Shown here: positions 1 to 10,130 of the stretch, piece by piece
How the letters are laid out: every line of letters starts with the position of its first letter
How positions within the stretch are numbered: position 1 is the stretch's first letter
Origin: Parasponia andersonii
Lineage: Eukaryota > Streptophyta > Magnoliopsida > Rosales > Cannabaceae
Direction: 5' to 3'
Length of the DNA: 64,000 nucleotides
Assembly: GCA_002914805.1 (NCBI GenBank)
Contig: JXTB01000019.1
Location: forward strand, 1,520,518-1,584,517
Translations under genes and position numbers: made by a program
The notes under the pieces: generated by a model
The model's database searches: none
What the model saw: the letters and a program-made list of their open reading frames with translations, nothing else
Told to the model about the DNA's origin: nothing

Positions 1-1040
1 AGAATAAATCAACATGTTTAAAGTTACATAGTGATTGTTAATCACACCTCAAACCTCTTTCCGGATGTAGAAAATTCTGATAATTTTGAATCCCTAAATT
101 CCATTTAAAAAACAAATAGTAAGTCTGAGGGTAAATTTCTCGAAATTTAAATATTAGAAATAATCTCAATTAATAATAAAATTAGTTATCAATTAAAAAT
201 ATTGCAATTTTAATAAGTTACTTAAACTTGTTTATGGACATTTCTTTTTGGGCTTATATTGAGACTCTCTCTGTATAGTCACAAAATAAGTCCAATTATT
301 TTTCTGTATGATTGGTGATGCTTCATGCTTTATGATCAATAATATAAAGTCACTATAGGTTGTTTATCGATGCTTTTAAGGTTTTTCCTACTGTTAGGCT
401 TCTTTATTAAAGTCGAAGGAAAATGAGCACCATACAAAGCATTAATAATTGTTTTGCGAAACAGTTCTTCCTTTTATTGTTGATGGGAAAAAAAGGAAAG
501 AAAAAGGAAAGTGAAATGAAAACCTTCGACGAAATTCAGCCTTCAAGGTTTCCAATTATTACATAAGTATACTACAGGCCAAAAGCTCTTATCACCTTTT
601 TTTTTTCTAAATTAATTAATTAATTAATTTTTTTTTTCAGTACTCTGTACAATAACTTTCACATGATCTACATCTCTTTAGTTCTCTTTCTTCTTTATTT
701 ATTGCTAAAATTTTTTATTTTACTTCTAAGATAATAATCTTTGCAACTACAATATTTGGCATGTTTATTAATCCTAACGAAAAAAGAAAAAAAGTGTGAA
801 AATGAACGAGCATAAATAAAAAATTTAGTTATCATTTGTCAATATCATCAGCTATATATGTGAGTGATTCACCAAAATTTTATTCTAAATATTTGACTAA
901 AAATATGAATTAATGATACAATTAGGTTATACCAACTTATTTCTATTCTCGTTATAGTTTATTATAGAGTAGCAAATATGCCTAAGTACATCACTAATAG
1001 CTAGCAACAATTTACACTAACTTTGTATATTAATCTCATA
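1..1040. other. AT-rich intergenic DNA
   Basis: I see no open frame, RNA gene or clear repeat ends here. The stretch holds homopolymer A/T runs and short AT-rich low-complexity tracts, for example near 598-640, as is usual for plant intergenic DNA. Confidence 0.6.
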
Positions 1041-1049
1041 TTCTAAGAT

Positions 1050-1480
1050 ACATATACATTCTCACACCCGCGTCGCATTTTGTATATTAATTAAACGTGT
1101 TATTTTTGTATCGTATCAACACAACACTAATGTGACATATTTATTTATATTTTAATATATTAAACATGATTTTGATTAATTGTAAGCATATTAATAGGAG
1201 TAAAATTAAATTAAGTAGTGCATAATCGTATTAAATTAGAATGATCATGTCAATTTTAAATAATCGTGTCAAATGAGTCATAATATGACATATGACACGT
1301 TTATTAAACGAGTTACACGTGTCATATCGTATTACACGTATATTAATTGTGTCATATTGAGTTTAAATTTTTTACATATTTATTAATCGTGTTGTGTTCG
1401 AATTAAGTATTATTGTGTTGTGTTGTAATTATATCGACCCGAATATAGTATAATAATATAAATTGCCATTCCTAATTTTG
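1050..1480. repeat. GTGT/CACG-rich dispersed repeat, probable non-autonomous element
   Basis: This AT-rich stretch repeats motifs such as ACACGT, GTGTCATAT and GTGTTGTGTT, and ends with a GACCCG-like motif near 1437. Sequence of this style is common in non-autonomous DNA elements of eudicots. The ends are weakly inverted (ACACAACAC near 1118 against GTGTTGTGTT near 1418), but I cannot define exact termini or a target duplication. Family is unassigned. Confidence 0.3.
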
Positions 1481-1876
1481 TAGAAGATAAAAAATTAGTA
1501 AGTAATGGTTATCGCGTCAATGATAATTTATTCATATTTCTCTCAGGAAATGATTGAAAAGAAAAAAGAAAAAGAAAAGGGATATGTACATAATGCATGT
1601 AATAGTTAATCTGCTTATAGAGAAAGACCGGCTTACTTGTATATATGGAAGGTAGGACCCAAAAACAGCTGCTATATGTCTAGAGAAGCAGCTTTGGCAG
1701 AGGGAAACACGTACTTTGCTTGTGAAAACTTAATGGAATCTGAAACTGATTAAAGACTAGTACGTACGTTTTCCAAGCAAAGCCATCAAGAATCATATGT
1801 AGTGTGTGAGGTGGTGTGTTTTACGTGGAAAACTTCAATGTGGGGATGGGAGAAAAGAACCCATGAAAATGCCGAC

Positions 1877-1921
<45 letters not shown>

Positions 1922-3250
1922 GTAACATTGGATATAATTTTGCACATCATGCAAGTTGGAGGATAATTTTTGTGGTTCTATGCAACTATAGCACTGACAG
2001 TTGACACAAAGACTGCCATTCCATTGGAGATGTTTTTCGGAGCTCTTAGCAAAATAACTTAACTCTTTGAATCTTAAAATTGAACTCTATATAACCTATT
2101 TGATTATCATTTAATACAAAATCGTAGGCTTCATTATATTAGAGACCTGATTTATACTAATCTTTGATCATTTAAGTCTTTGAAGACTATTTATCCCTAA
2201 TACTTAGTATATTGAGCCTATATTGACCTTTTTTTGACACCCACATTATTAGCGTAAATTTCAAATAATTTCTAACATTTATCCTCTACCCATAAACACA
2301 TATGATCTTTAGAGTCGTCAGAATTTTTTATTGAGCTTTAAATTATATAAAGTCTTTGAGTTAAATTTTAGGAGTTGAATTGGGTCATGGTTAGGTGTTT
2401 AGAATTTTTATTTAGTTTTTTTTTTTCTTTTACTCAGGAACTAGCAAAATGTTAAATTAGCAAAATGTTAAATTTAAGCTGCTTGATGTGCTTATTTTTA
2501 TATACTATTTGTATACATTTTCCAGCTTAGTTTTGTGCTGTTATTTTTCTAAAAGTCTTTATCTTAATTTGTTGTATTTTGTTAGATTAAGCAAATTAAG
2601 AGTATTGACAGAAAAGAGAGCTTAAAAGTAATACTTTTCTAAAGTAGTTGGAGGAAAAAAAAACATGAAGAAGCCCATTAGAGCTTAGAGTTATCCAATC
2701 TTAATACATAGGGAAAAGTTCCCAAATATCCATTATATTAAGCATATTTTTATGGATACCTAATTACAAGTTTTGTTTCACAAATAAATATTTTTCGACC
2801 CATTTTTGGAGAAATATAAACTAAAAATATATTATAAAAATTATATTTAAAAATCAGTGTACATTTCAAAATGTATATCATAACACATAGATATAATTTA
2901 CGTAGTAAATATAGACTATATATAAAAATTTACATTGAGAATGTATACCACATATATTTTATATATAAAATGTATACTTATTTATGAAATATATGGTACA
3001 AAAATGGATACTGATTGTATTTCTCCAATCCGTAGAAGAAAACAAGCTCATATCAAATGATAAAAGACCTTAATGTGTACGTTAAGTGGCTGGACATTTA
3101 AAAGAGAAACAAGAAACAAGAAATTTTATTTTTAAGAGAGAGAGAGAGGAAAAAATTGCTCCACGTGAAATAATTAAAAAGAAGAAAATATGCATTTAAG
3201 CATAAATGCTTAAGATCCACCAACCAATTATGAGCTTTTTACATAAATAC
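1481..3250. other. Intergenic DNA with a CT microsatellite
   Basis: No gene is supported. The part 1600-2050 is less AT-rich than its surroundings and precedes a long CT run, which resembles promoter DNA, but no coding frame follows. The rest is AT-rich with short direct repeats, for example a 16-bp unit repeated near 2445-2472. Confidence 0.5.
1879..1918. repeat. (CT)n microsatellite
   Basis: About twenty uninterrupted CT units. Such tracts are frequent in plant promoters and 5' leaders, but no gene is seen immediately downstream. Confidence 0.95.
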
Positions 3251-3319
3251 TTGTCCATAGTCTAAAAAATCGAAAAATTCCGTATGGTTTAAAATTTTCG
3301 AGAAATCTTAATTTGTTTT

Positions 3320-3449
3320 GAAAAATACCATTCTGTAATAATATTTTAAAAATTACTATTTTTTAATAATTGGTATTTTTCAAAAGTATTCGAAGTAACT
3401 AATCAAGTTATTTGGAAGAATTGAGATAATTATTCCGATTATCTCAATT
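3320..3449. repeat. Pair of AT-rich hairpins, possible MITE remnant
   Basis: Two imperfect palindromes lie close together: 3320-3381 (arms read GAAAAATACCATT and its complement) and 3419-3449 (AATTGAGATAAT with its complement around a short loop). They could fold as stem-loops and may be a degraded foldback MITE. No target duplication was recognised. Confidence 0.4.
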
Positions 3450-3830
3450 AATTTGAAAAATCACCTCAAATGACTTCTTCTTTAGTAAAAAGTAATATTT
3501 TGATAAATATTTTTAAATTTGGTATTTGTCTAAATAGGTCTAGGAGTTTTCAAAATTTTTTTTAATAAAACTTTACCATAAGAACTCAAATTTCATCACT
3601 AGATTTGAGCTCGGTTAATTGGAGGCCCAATCAGCCTAAACATATCTGGACTTGAAGAATTTATTGAGCATTTATAAGAAATGTCCTTTTTCTTAGATCA
3701 ACTTAAAAAGGGGCCCTTTTTTTACACGTATTTAATATACGACCGTTTTATAATTTTATTTTGACAAATAACGATTTTTTATTTAGTTAATATATCTTTT
3801 AAAAATACATCATTATAAGAAATGTCCTAG

Positions 3831-3903
3831 GCAGGTAGTTGAAGCAAGCATACTATTTTAGTTGGATAGTGAGAGCATAAGTAAATTCTGTATTTTACAG
3901 AAG
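3831..3903 (+). repeat. Left terminal inverted repeat
   Basis: Pairs with 4404-4472 in inverted orientation with only scattered mismatches. The shared outer end reads GCAGGTAGTTGAAGC and the inner end TTTTACAGAAG. Confidence 0.85.
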
Positions 3904-3916
3904 ATGCCTAAGAAAA

Positions 3917-4172
3917 TTGTTGCCATTTGGCGATGACGTCGAACGCGTTTCGGTACATCTCGTAGGCTTCCCTGGTTTGGAACTTGGTTTTGATGGTCTC
4001 GAGAGGGAGGAGGCAGACGTAGGTGAAGGCTCCGGCAATGCCGCCTGCGTCGGCTCGCTCGAGACGGTGAGACTCTTCATGAGGGACTGGAGTTTGGGGC
4101 TGTTTCGCGAGGTGGGGCTTGAGACAATTTGGGGATTTGGGTGTCGTAGAGGCCGATGCGCTCATAATGTAC
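3917..4172 (-). pseudogene. Captured fragment of the MFL1 carrier gene
   Basis: Read on the minus strand, this matches the MFL1 coding region of this same window (about 7905-8155). It covers the end of the transit-peptide region, the linker, and the first carrier repeat with its signature PLETIKTKF (PLDTIKTKL in the intact gene). It lacks a short in-frame block of about 15 bases present in the parent (the ALIGA stretch) and ends after the sequence matching NAFDAIAK. It is a partial copy inside an element with inverted ends, not a gene. It could produce antisense or hairpin RNA against MFL1 if transcribed. Confidence 0.85.
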
Positions 4173-4403
4173 CTCGTGTTATGCTAAGTCAGATATTCAT
4201 CTTTCAAATTAAGATCTTATGTGTGACTCAATACACAATTCAATCTCAAATATTTGCATACGAATATTCCATTTCTTTTTTTGGCATGATTTTATTAACA
4301 TTGATATATACCAAAAATCGTGGAGTAAATAAAGAGAAAAAAGTATTATTACGTACCTGAAGTAAAAAGATGCCTCGCTGATGACAACGAATTTCTAACG
4401 CCC

Positions 4404-4472
4404 CTTCTGTAAAATAGATTTTACTAATGCTATCAAACCCAACTAAAATGGTATGCTTGCTTCAACTACCTG
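4404..4472 (-). repeat. Right terminal inverted repeat
   Basis: Reverse complement of 3831-3903 at most positions; ends in CAACTACCTGC. Confidence 0.85.
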
Positions 4473-4896
4473 CTTTGATTTTACTACTACATTTTTGGCT
4501 AGCGTTCTTGGCCTTTTCTTGAAAGTTCGAATTTTCCGAGATGAAGAAGACAGCTTCGGGGAAAATGAGAAAAAAAACGACGTCTAAATGATCATTAATC
4601 TTTTTACTATTAAAATGATCGATAGGTAGGAGTTTTTATAAATGTAAGTGTCCACTCACCTATTATCCCTTGTCACGAGCCGTTGAATCATTATGAGATT
4701 CTTTATGCATGGATCGAATAGCGCATAAGCCACTAAATCTCTCAAAATGAACCGAGGGACTACGTTGGTGTCCTTTATTTTTTCATCTTTATTTATTGGA
4801 CAGCTTCTCTCCTCTGTGTACACTGCCAAAGGTGCGGCAGTATCTAATGCTTCACGATGCTTGGCGCTTACCATAATCAATTCAAAACATGAACTA

Positions 4897-4928
<32 letters not shown>

Positions 4929-5952
4929 CAAAAAAAAGAGAAAATTATTATCAGCCAATAAATGCACTGGGCTAGTTTTTTAAAAAAAAATTTGGGTTGG
5001 TATGAGTTATTTCTCTCCCTTCTATAGATGTACTAGGGAGGATGATTGTCGAGCCTGTTAAAACGCCAGATTTAAAAAGATGAATTGGGGTTAGTTAAGA
5101 AGTGTATACTCTTTAGACGTGCTTCACGAGCAGAGATAATTTGGTTGGATCTATGAGTTTAGATTTTAAAGTGACCAACTTCAAAGTCTTCCTCTTCAGT
5201 TATTGGTGGTGTTTGCTTAAGCTAATTACGTCTTCATGTTACCTTACCCCTGTGATAGCTCATGTATATGCCAGCCCGTATGGAAGGGGCATCACTTGCT
5301 GCTATGTTTCGAAAAGTTGAGCTTTGGCTTTATTTCACCAAGCTGATTTACAGGCTAGCTAAGCTTTATTTACACAGATCTTTATATGATTTTAGAATTG
5401 GGTCGATTACTTATTCTCTAGGAACGGACTATGGGATTGGTTACCTAGTGTGGTAACACATACGGTTATACTTACTAATTTGTAGCTTCTTTAGGTGTCT
5501 AATCATTTCTTTACGGAAGCACATGATCAATTTCCACTTAAGAATTGTCTTAACCCGCACCATTAATATTAAAATAAACCAGTCCAATGTTTCATTTTTT
5601 TGGTCTAATATTACTCGGTTCGATGTTGTCGCTGGGCTTCTGTGACTCGGTAGCCACTTAAGTGAATCTTCGGCCCGAGAGATGGACACTGGCTGAGAAC
5701 AACAAAGGCAGCAACCAAGATACTAGACAGATAAAACAACAATGACGGCCGAAAAAATGGCAATGTATATCATACCACAAGTCTACTACCATTAGTGAAC
5801 AACTAAACACTACAATGAATTAAAAAAGACAATTGGTTTGAAACGACATGTGTTTTCAAAAGGGTAAAACTTGTTTTAGCTCCTAAATTATAGGCTTAAT
5901 CTCATCTTGGTCCTTGATTTTTGAAATGGCTCATTTAAGACAATCAAAATAT
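4473..5952. other. Intergenic DNA
   Basis: No gene supported. Short frames such as those at 4656-4983 and 5262-5689 overlap each other on opposite strands, have no recognisable domain and include a poly-T tract, so I treat them as chance. A stretch of unusually mixed composition (4640-4880, 5020-5700) may be old transposon or gene debris, but I recognise nothing in it. Confidence 0.5.
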
Positions 5953-7252
5953 CCCAATTTGGCCCCATAATTATTATAAAATTCTATTTTGGCCGCAAAC
6001 TTTAAATATTCATATGTTAGTACTCTATCCATTAAAATGCCTTATTTTAATCTATAAAGTCACTTTATTATCAAAACAAATAAAAAAGAGCGGGTTAATG
6101 ATATTAATAGCCTCTAATTTATATTTGTAATAATGATCTTTTTATTACAAATAATTAAATATTTAACTGAAATAAGTGATTATAAAACACATGATTTAGT
6201 AACTATGGTCATGAATGAGATTCTGAATTTTAAATTCACAGTAGACTATCGAGATTTATACAATTATTACGACAATGAACATTTTTTTTTTCACAAACTA
6301 TTAAATTTTTAATAGAAATGAGTCTTGTGCACAACACACAATTTAGTAATTATGGTTAAAAACGAGATTTTTACTCATTGAAGTAAATAATGCCTAATTA
6401 TATGCTATGTTTATGACTATTTTCTATTAAAAAAACTAACAGTTTGTGACAAATGAGTCATTATTATAATAATTGCATAATTCAAAGACTATTAATATTT
6501 AAGTTAAAAATCCTGGAGACCAACTGATAAAATGGGTATAATTTAGGGACCATTCCTATATTAAACCTAAAATGAGTACATCTCGCTCACACAGGGCTTT
6601 TAATAAAAATATCTTTAAGTAGTTTACAGAATAAAAATGAAGTAGTAGAAACATTTTGTTTTATTTAAAAATATATATAAAAAAATATAAAATATATTTT
6701 GGTACAAAAATTAGTAATCCCTTTATAAACATAATTTAGTTTTGAAATTTTTTTGGATCTTCTTTAAACTCATCATTATGGATAAATGTTACAATAAATT
6801 CAAATAAAACTAGGTTGAACTACATTTTTAATATTCAAATTAATTTTCTCAAAAAAATATATAAAATAACTTGAAATTTTTGCAGCAAAATTTAAAAATA
6901 TCTTGCATTCTAGTTATATTTGAATGTAACATTCACTTCGGATGATGAATATTAAGAAGATCAAGAAAATTCTAAACTAAATCTTGACCACAAGAGTATC
7001 ACTATCAAAATAATTTCTTCAAAATATTTTTTTTTTTTAAAAATAAAAATTTGCTATTACCTCATTTTTGTATTTCAAATTGTTTAAAATATTTTTGTTA
7101 AAAGCCTTATGCAAGTGACACATTTTTTTTAAACAATAAAATAAACGTAAAGATAAAAATGAGATACTTCGATGAATATGGTGTTAAGATATGGACATTT
7201 AAAGTCTGAGGGTCAAAATATGATTTTATAATAATTCGAGGGTCAAAATTGG
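5953..7252. repeat. Region bounded by ~64-bp inverted repeats, probable non-autonomous DNA element
   Basis: Left arm 5953-6015 and right arm 7189-7252 are imperfect inverted copies. The left reads CCAATTTGGCCCCATAATTA and the right reads as its complement with scattered mismatches. The interior is AT-rich and has no coding frame. A second inverted echo of the left flank occurs near 6536-6580. Most likely an eroded non-autonomous DNA transposon; neither target duplication nor superfamily is clear. Confidence 0.55.
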
Positions 7253-7742
7253 AACTTTTTTTATCCATTTATAACTATAATATTAATATATACATTTAGT
7301 GTCCATAGTATAAAAATTAATATACTCAATGTACTAGTATAAAAATAAATGTATTAAGTGTGAAAATATATATATACTCGGCTATTTAACTATATAACAT
7401 AAGAACTAAAGTTTATTAAAACGAAGCGTTAAAAAAAAAATCCAAGCTAGACGTACCAATTGCAAAGACATAAATACTCGGTTACGTTGTTATAAAAAGA
7501 AAACTAAGAGAAGAATGGACATTTATTAAAACGAAGCATTAAAAAAAAAAATCAGGTCCAATTAGAAGCCCAACCCCAAAGTTGAGAGGGAGAGAGCAAA
7601 TCTGTGGTCCTAGTTGTTGGTCTTATTTTAATGGCTTTTTTTTTTTTTTTTTTGCTAAAAGGTCTTATTAAATAGCTTGACTCTTCTCCATCCATGGCGA
7701 AGCTCTAGAGAGAGAAATATAGAGCTGAGAGAAATCTTAGCC
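7253..7742 (+). promoter_or_regulatory. Upstream region and leader of MFL1
   Basis: This AT-rich stretch precedes the MFL1 start. It holds a roughly 30-bp direct repeat (TTATTAAAACGAAGC followed by a poly-A run) at about 7413-7441 and 7527-7552, then a poly-T tract at 7629-7652. The leader at 7677-7742 is open and in frame with MFL1 from an ATG-less alternative. The annotated start at 7743 is preferred because it fits the plastid-targeted family's N-terminus. No certain TATA box can be assigned. Confidence 0.4.
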
Positions 7743-8915
7743 ATGGAAACCAGAATCTCTGCCTCTCTAGGCCTTCCATCTCCGGACCCAAACCACCACA
7801 ACAATCCCAATTCCATACACTTCCCCAATCTCTTCACCCATTTCGCCGCCATTAACACACACTCCTCTTCTCAAAACCCCCCCAAAATTTCCGATTCACT
7901 CCCTTTCGCATCGGCCTCTACTACACCCAAATCCCCAAATTGGCTCAAACCCACCTCGCGAAACAGCCCCAAAGTCCAGTCCCTCATGAATAGCCTCACC
8001 GTCTTCGAGCGGGCCCTCATCGGCGCCGGCGCAGGCGGCATTGCCGGAGCCTTCACCTACGTCTGCCTCCTTCCTCTCGACACCATTAAAACCAAGCTCC
8101 AAACCAGGGGAGCCTCCGAGATGTACCGAAACGCGTTCGACGCCATCGCCAAGACCTTCCAGAGCAAAGGGATTCTAGGGTTTTACAGTGGGATCTCGGC
8201 CGTGATTGTGGGCTCCACGGCCTCATCGGCGGTCTATTTCGGGACCTGCGAGTTCGGGAAGTCGATTCTGTCGAAATTCCTTCAATACCCATCTGTGCTT
8301 ATCCCTCCCACGGCGGGGGCAATGGGCAATATCGTCTCTTCGGCGATAATGGTGCCGAAGGAGCTCATTACTCAGCGAATGCAGGCCGGGGCTCAAGGGA
8401 GGTCTTGGGAGGTTCTGTTGAGGATCCTTAGAAACGACGGCGTTTTGGGGCTTTACGCAGGGTACTCGGCCACATTGCTTCGGAATTTGCCTGCTGGGGT
8501 GTTGAGCTACTCGTCGTTTGAGTATCTGAAAGCTGCTGTTTTGAGCAAGACAAAGCAGACCCACCTGGAGCCCTTTCAGAGCGTGTTTTGTGGGGCACTC
8601 GCCGGAGCGATTTCGGCCTCCATTACGACGCCGCTCGACGTCGTTAAGACCCGGCTGATGACTCAGGTTCAGGTTGATGGAGCCAATAAGGCGGCTGCTG
8701 CTATGTACTCTGGGGTCTCCAATACTGTGAAACAGATTTTGATTGAAGAAGGCTGGGTCGGGTTGACGCGGGGAATGGGGCCTCGGGTTCTTCATAGTGC
8801 GTGTTTTTCAGCTTTGGGGTACTTTGCGTTTGAGACAGCCAGGCTTACTATATTGCATAACCATATCAAGCAGAAGGAGTTGCAAGAGTTATCGTTTGAT
8901 GCTGCTCCCTCTTGA
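7743..8915 (+). CDS. MFL1: Mitoferrin-like carrier, chloroplastic (MFL1)
   Basis: A single-exon gene for a 390-residue mitochondrial-carrier-family protein. Residues 1 to about 80 are Ser/Pro/Asn-rich and look like a plastid transit peptide. Three carrier repeats follow, with signatures at P111 (PLDTIKTKL), P205 (PKELITQRM) and P297 (PLDVVKTRL); the second has Lys-Glu in place of the usual Leu-Asp. The sequence closely resembles what I remember of Arabidopsis MFL1 (At5g42130), a chloroplast envelope carrier proposed to move iron. The family is known to contribute to plastid iron supply; the transported form is not settled. I chose the ATG at 7743 (METRIS) over an upstream in-frame extension because it matches the family N-terminus. 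It is convergent with the lectin kinase gene downstream. A captured piece of this gene lies about 3.6 kb upstream. Confidence 0.93.
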   Translation: METRISASLGLPSPDPNHHNNPNSIHFPNLFTHFAAINTHSSSQNPPKISDSLPFASASTTPKSPNWLKPTSRNSPKVQSLMNSLTVFERALIGAGAGGIAGAFTYVCLLPLDTIKTKLQTRGASEMYRNAFDAIAKTFQSKGILGFYSGISAVIVGSTASSAVYFGTCEFGKSILSKFLQYPSVLIPPTAGAMGNIVSSAIMVPKELITQRMQAGAQGRSWEVLLRILRNDGVLGLYAGYSATLLRNLPAGVLSYSSFEYLKAAVLSKTKQTHLEPFQSVFCGALAGAISASITTPLDVVKTRLMTQVQVDGANKAAAAMYSGVSNTVKQILIEEGWVGLTRGMGPRVLHSACFSALGYFAFETARLTILHNHIKQKELQELSFDAAPS

Positions 8916-10130
8916 GTTGTTGGTATAGAGCCGTATGAGTTTTCATTGGTGAAATCTTCTATGCGTTCTTGAATCCTGACCATTTTTATGAGTTAGATTG
9001 GTTGCTGTTTGTGGCTCATGCGTTTGTATAAATATAACATAAAATGTATGCTCTTGAATAATTGCCATTTTTATTGGGATATAGTTTGCAAGTTATGTAG
9101 TTTGATTGGTATACCCTGTTGTATGTAGACAATTTTGTCAGTGCCCCTAATATTTGGGTTGTGTTCTGAACAATCATGGCCGATGGCTTATTCCATTTAA
9201 TGGTGAATTTATTGATGTTCCTATGGATATTAAGCCTGTTTTTGTAACTATCTGTTCTCTAAGCTGATAGCTATACTCTATGGTTTGTCAGAAGGTGTCA
9301 TTTGAAACATAACTGTGCAATTTTTATGTGTCAGACAAGTATAATGCAATAGAATGTATTGAAAATTGGATTTGAAGCTACAGTACTTCCTTACATCTAT
9401 AAACTCAATATGGTGCAATGTTGTTGATTGGGCAGGCAGTGGAAATCACAGTGGGATTTGGGAATGTTGGTATTCTGATATCTTCATGTTCAAAACAGTG
9501 ATGGCTTTGGATATTAGATAAGTGTTTTGTCTGGACTCTGGAGATTAACAATTGAGAAATATATTCACGATGAGATTATGCTGATTCCAATTATCAAATA
9601 TGCCCTTATCTTTTGCATTTGTGACCAGTGAAAGATAAAATTGAACTAGCCGAAATGTTTTTCATGAATTAATTGAAGAAAGAAAATGAGAAGCTCTATA
9701 AGTACGTGCTCTAGTTTCTATCAGAGAAGGGTTATTTGATTGATTTTCTTGTGGCGTGTCTGCTTTTGTAACTATGGTCTTTCAGGAATTTCTTGGTTCC
9801 TACAATGGATCTGGATTATACATTTGTTTTGGCACGTATACTTGCAGCCAGAATAGAGTCAATATTATAATTGCGGCATTCTTGTTAATTTAACTGGTGT
9901 CGCATTCGAAATACATCGATCATTTTCATTTTAATATGACATCCAAAGATCTCCTGACAATTCTTCTAACAAATTGGCTTGCCTAAACGTCATCACAGAG
10001 CCAATACTCTGGAATAGATACAAGGTACCAAACAAGGGAGATAAACGGCTTCTAGGGAGTTGATGATATCAACTCGAAAAGAATTATACACTTCACATAT
10101 TAAGTCGAAACTCCTATGTTCTTTCTACTT
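8916..10130. other. Intergenic and 3' UTR DNA between MFL1 and the lectin kinase
   Basis: The two flanking genes converge, so this holds both 3' untranslated regions. Low AT-skewed sequence without coding frames. AATAAT/AATAT-type polyadenylation-like motifs occur shortly after MFL1 (about 9030-9062). Confidence 0.5.

Larger units (their letters stand above)
3831..4472. mobile_element. Non-autonomous DNA element with ~70-bp terminal inverted repeats carrying an MFL1 fragment
   Basis: The first 73 bases (3831-3903) and the reverse complement of the last 69 (4404-4472) match at most positions, beginning GCAGGTAGTTGAAGCAAGC on each side. Between the arms lies a fragment of the MFL1 carrier gene in minus orientation, plus about 230 bp of unrecognised AT-rich DNA. 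Long inverted ends enclosing a host gene fragment are the hallmark of gene-capturing elements such as Pack-MULEs. I could not find a convincing 8- to 9-bp target duplication, so the superfamily is uncertain. No transposase is present. Confidence 0.75.

Noticed and set aside
3917-4360. 147-codon plus-strand frame
   Set aside because: It is the antisense of the captured MFL1 fragment running into AT-rich DNA; the homology is on the minus strand.
7871-8983. Minus-strand frames within MFL1
   Set aside because: Shadow frames of the carrier gene; the plus-strand protein matches a known family over its full length.
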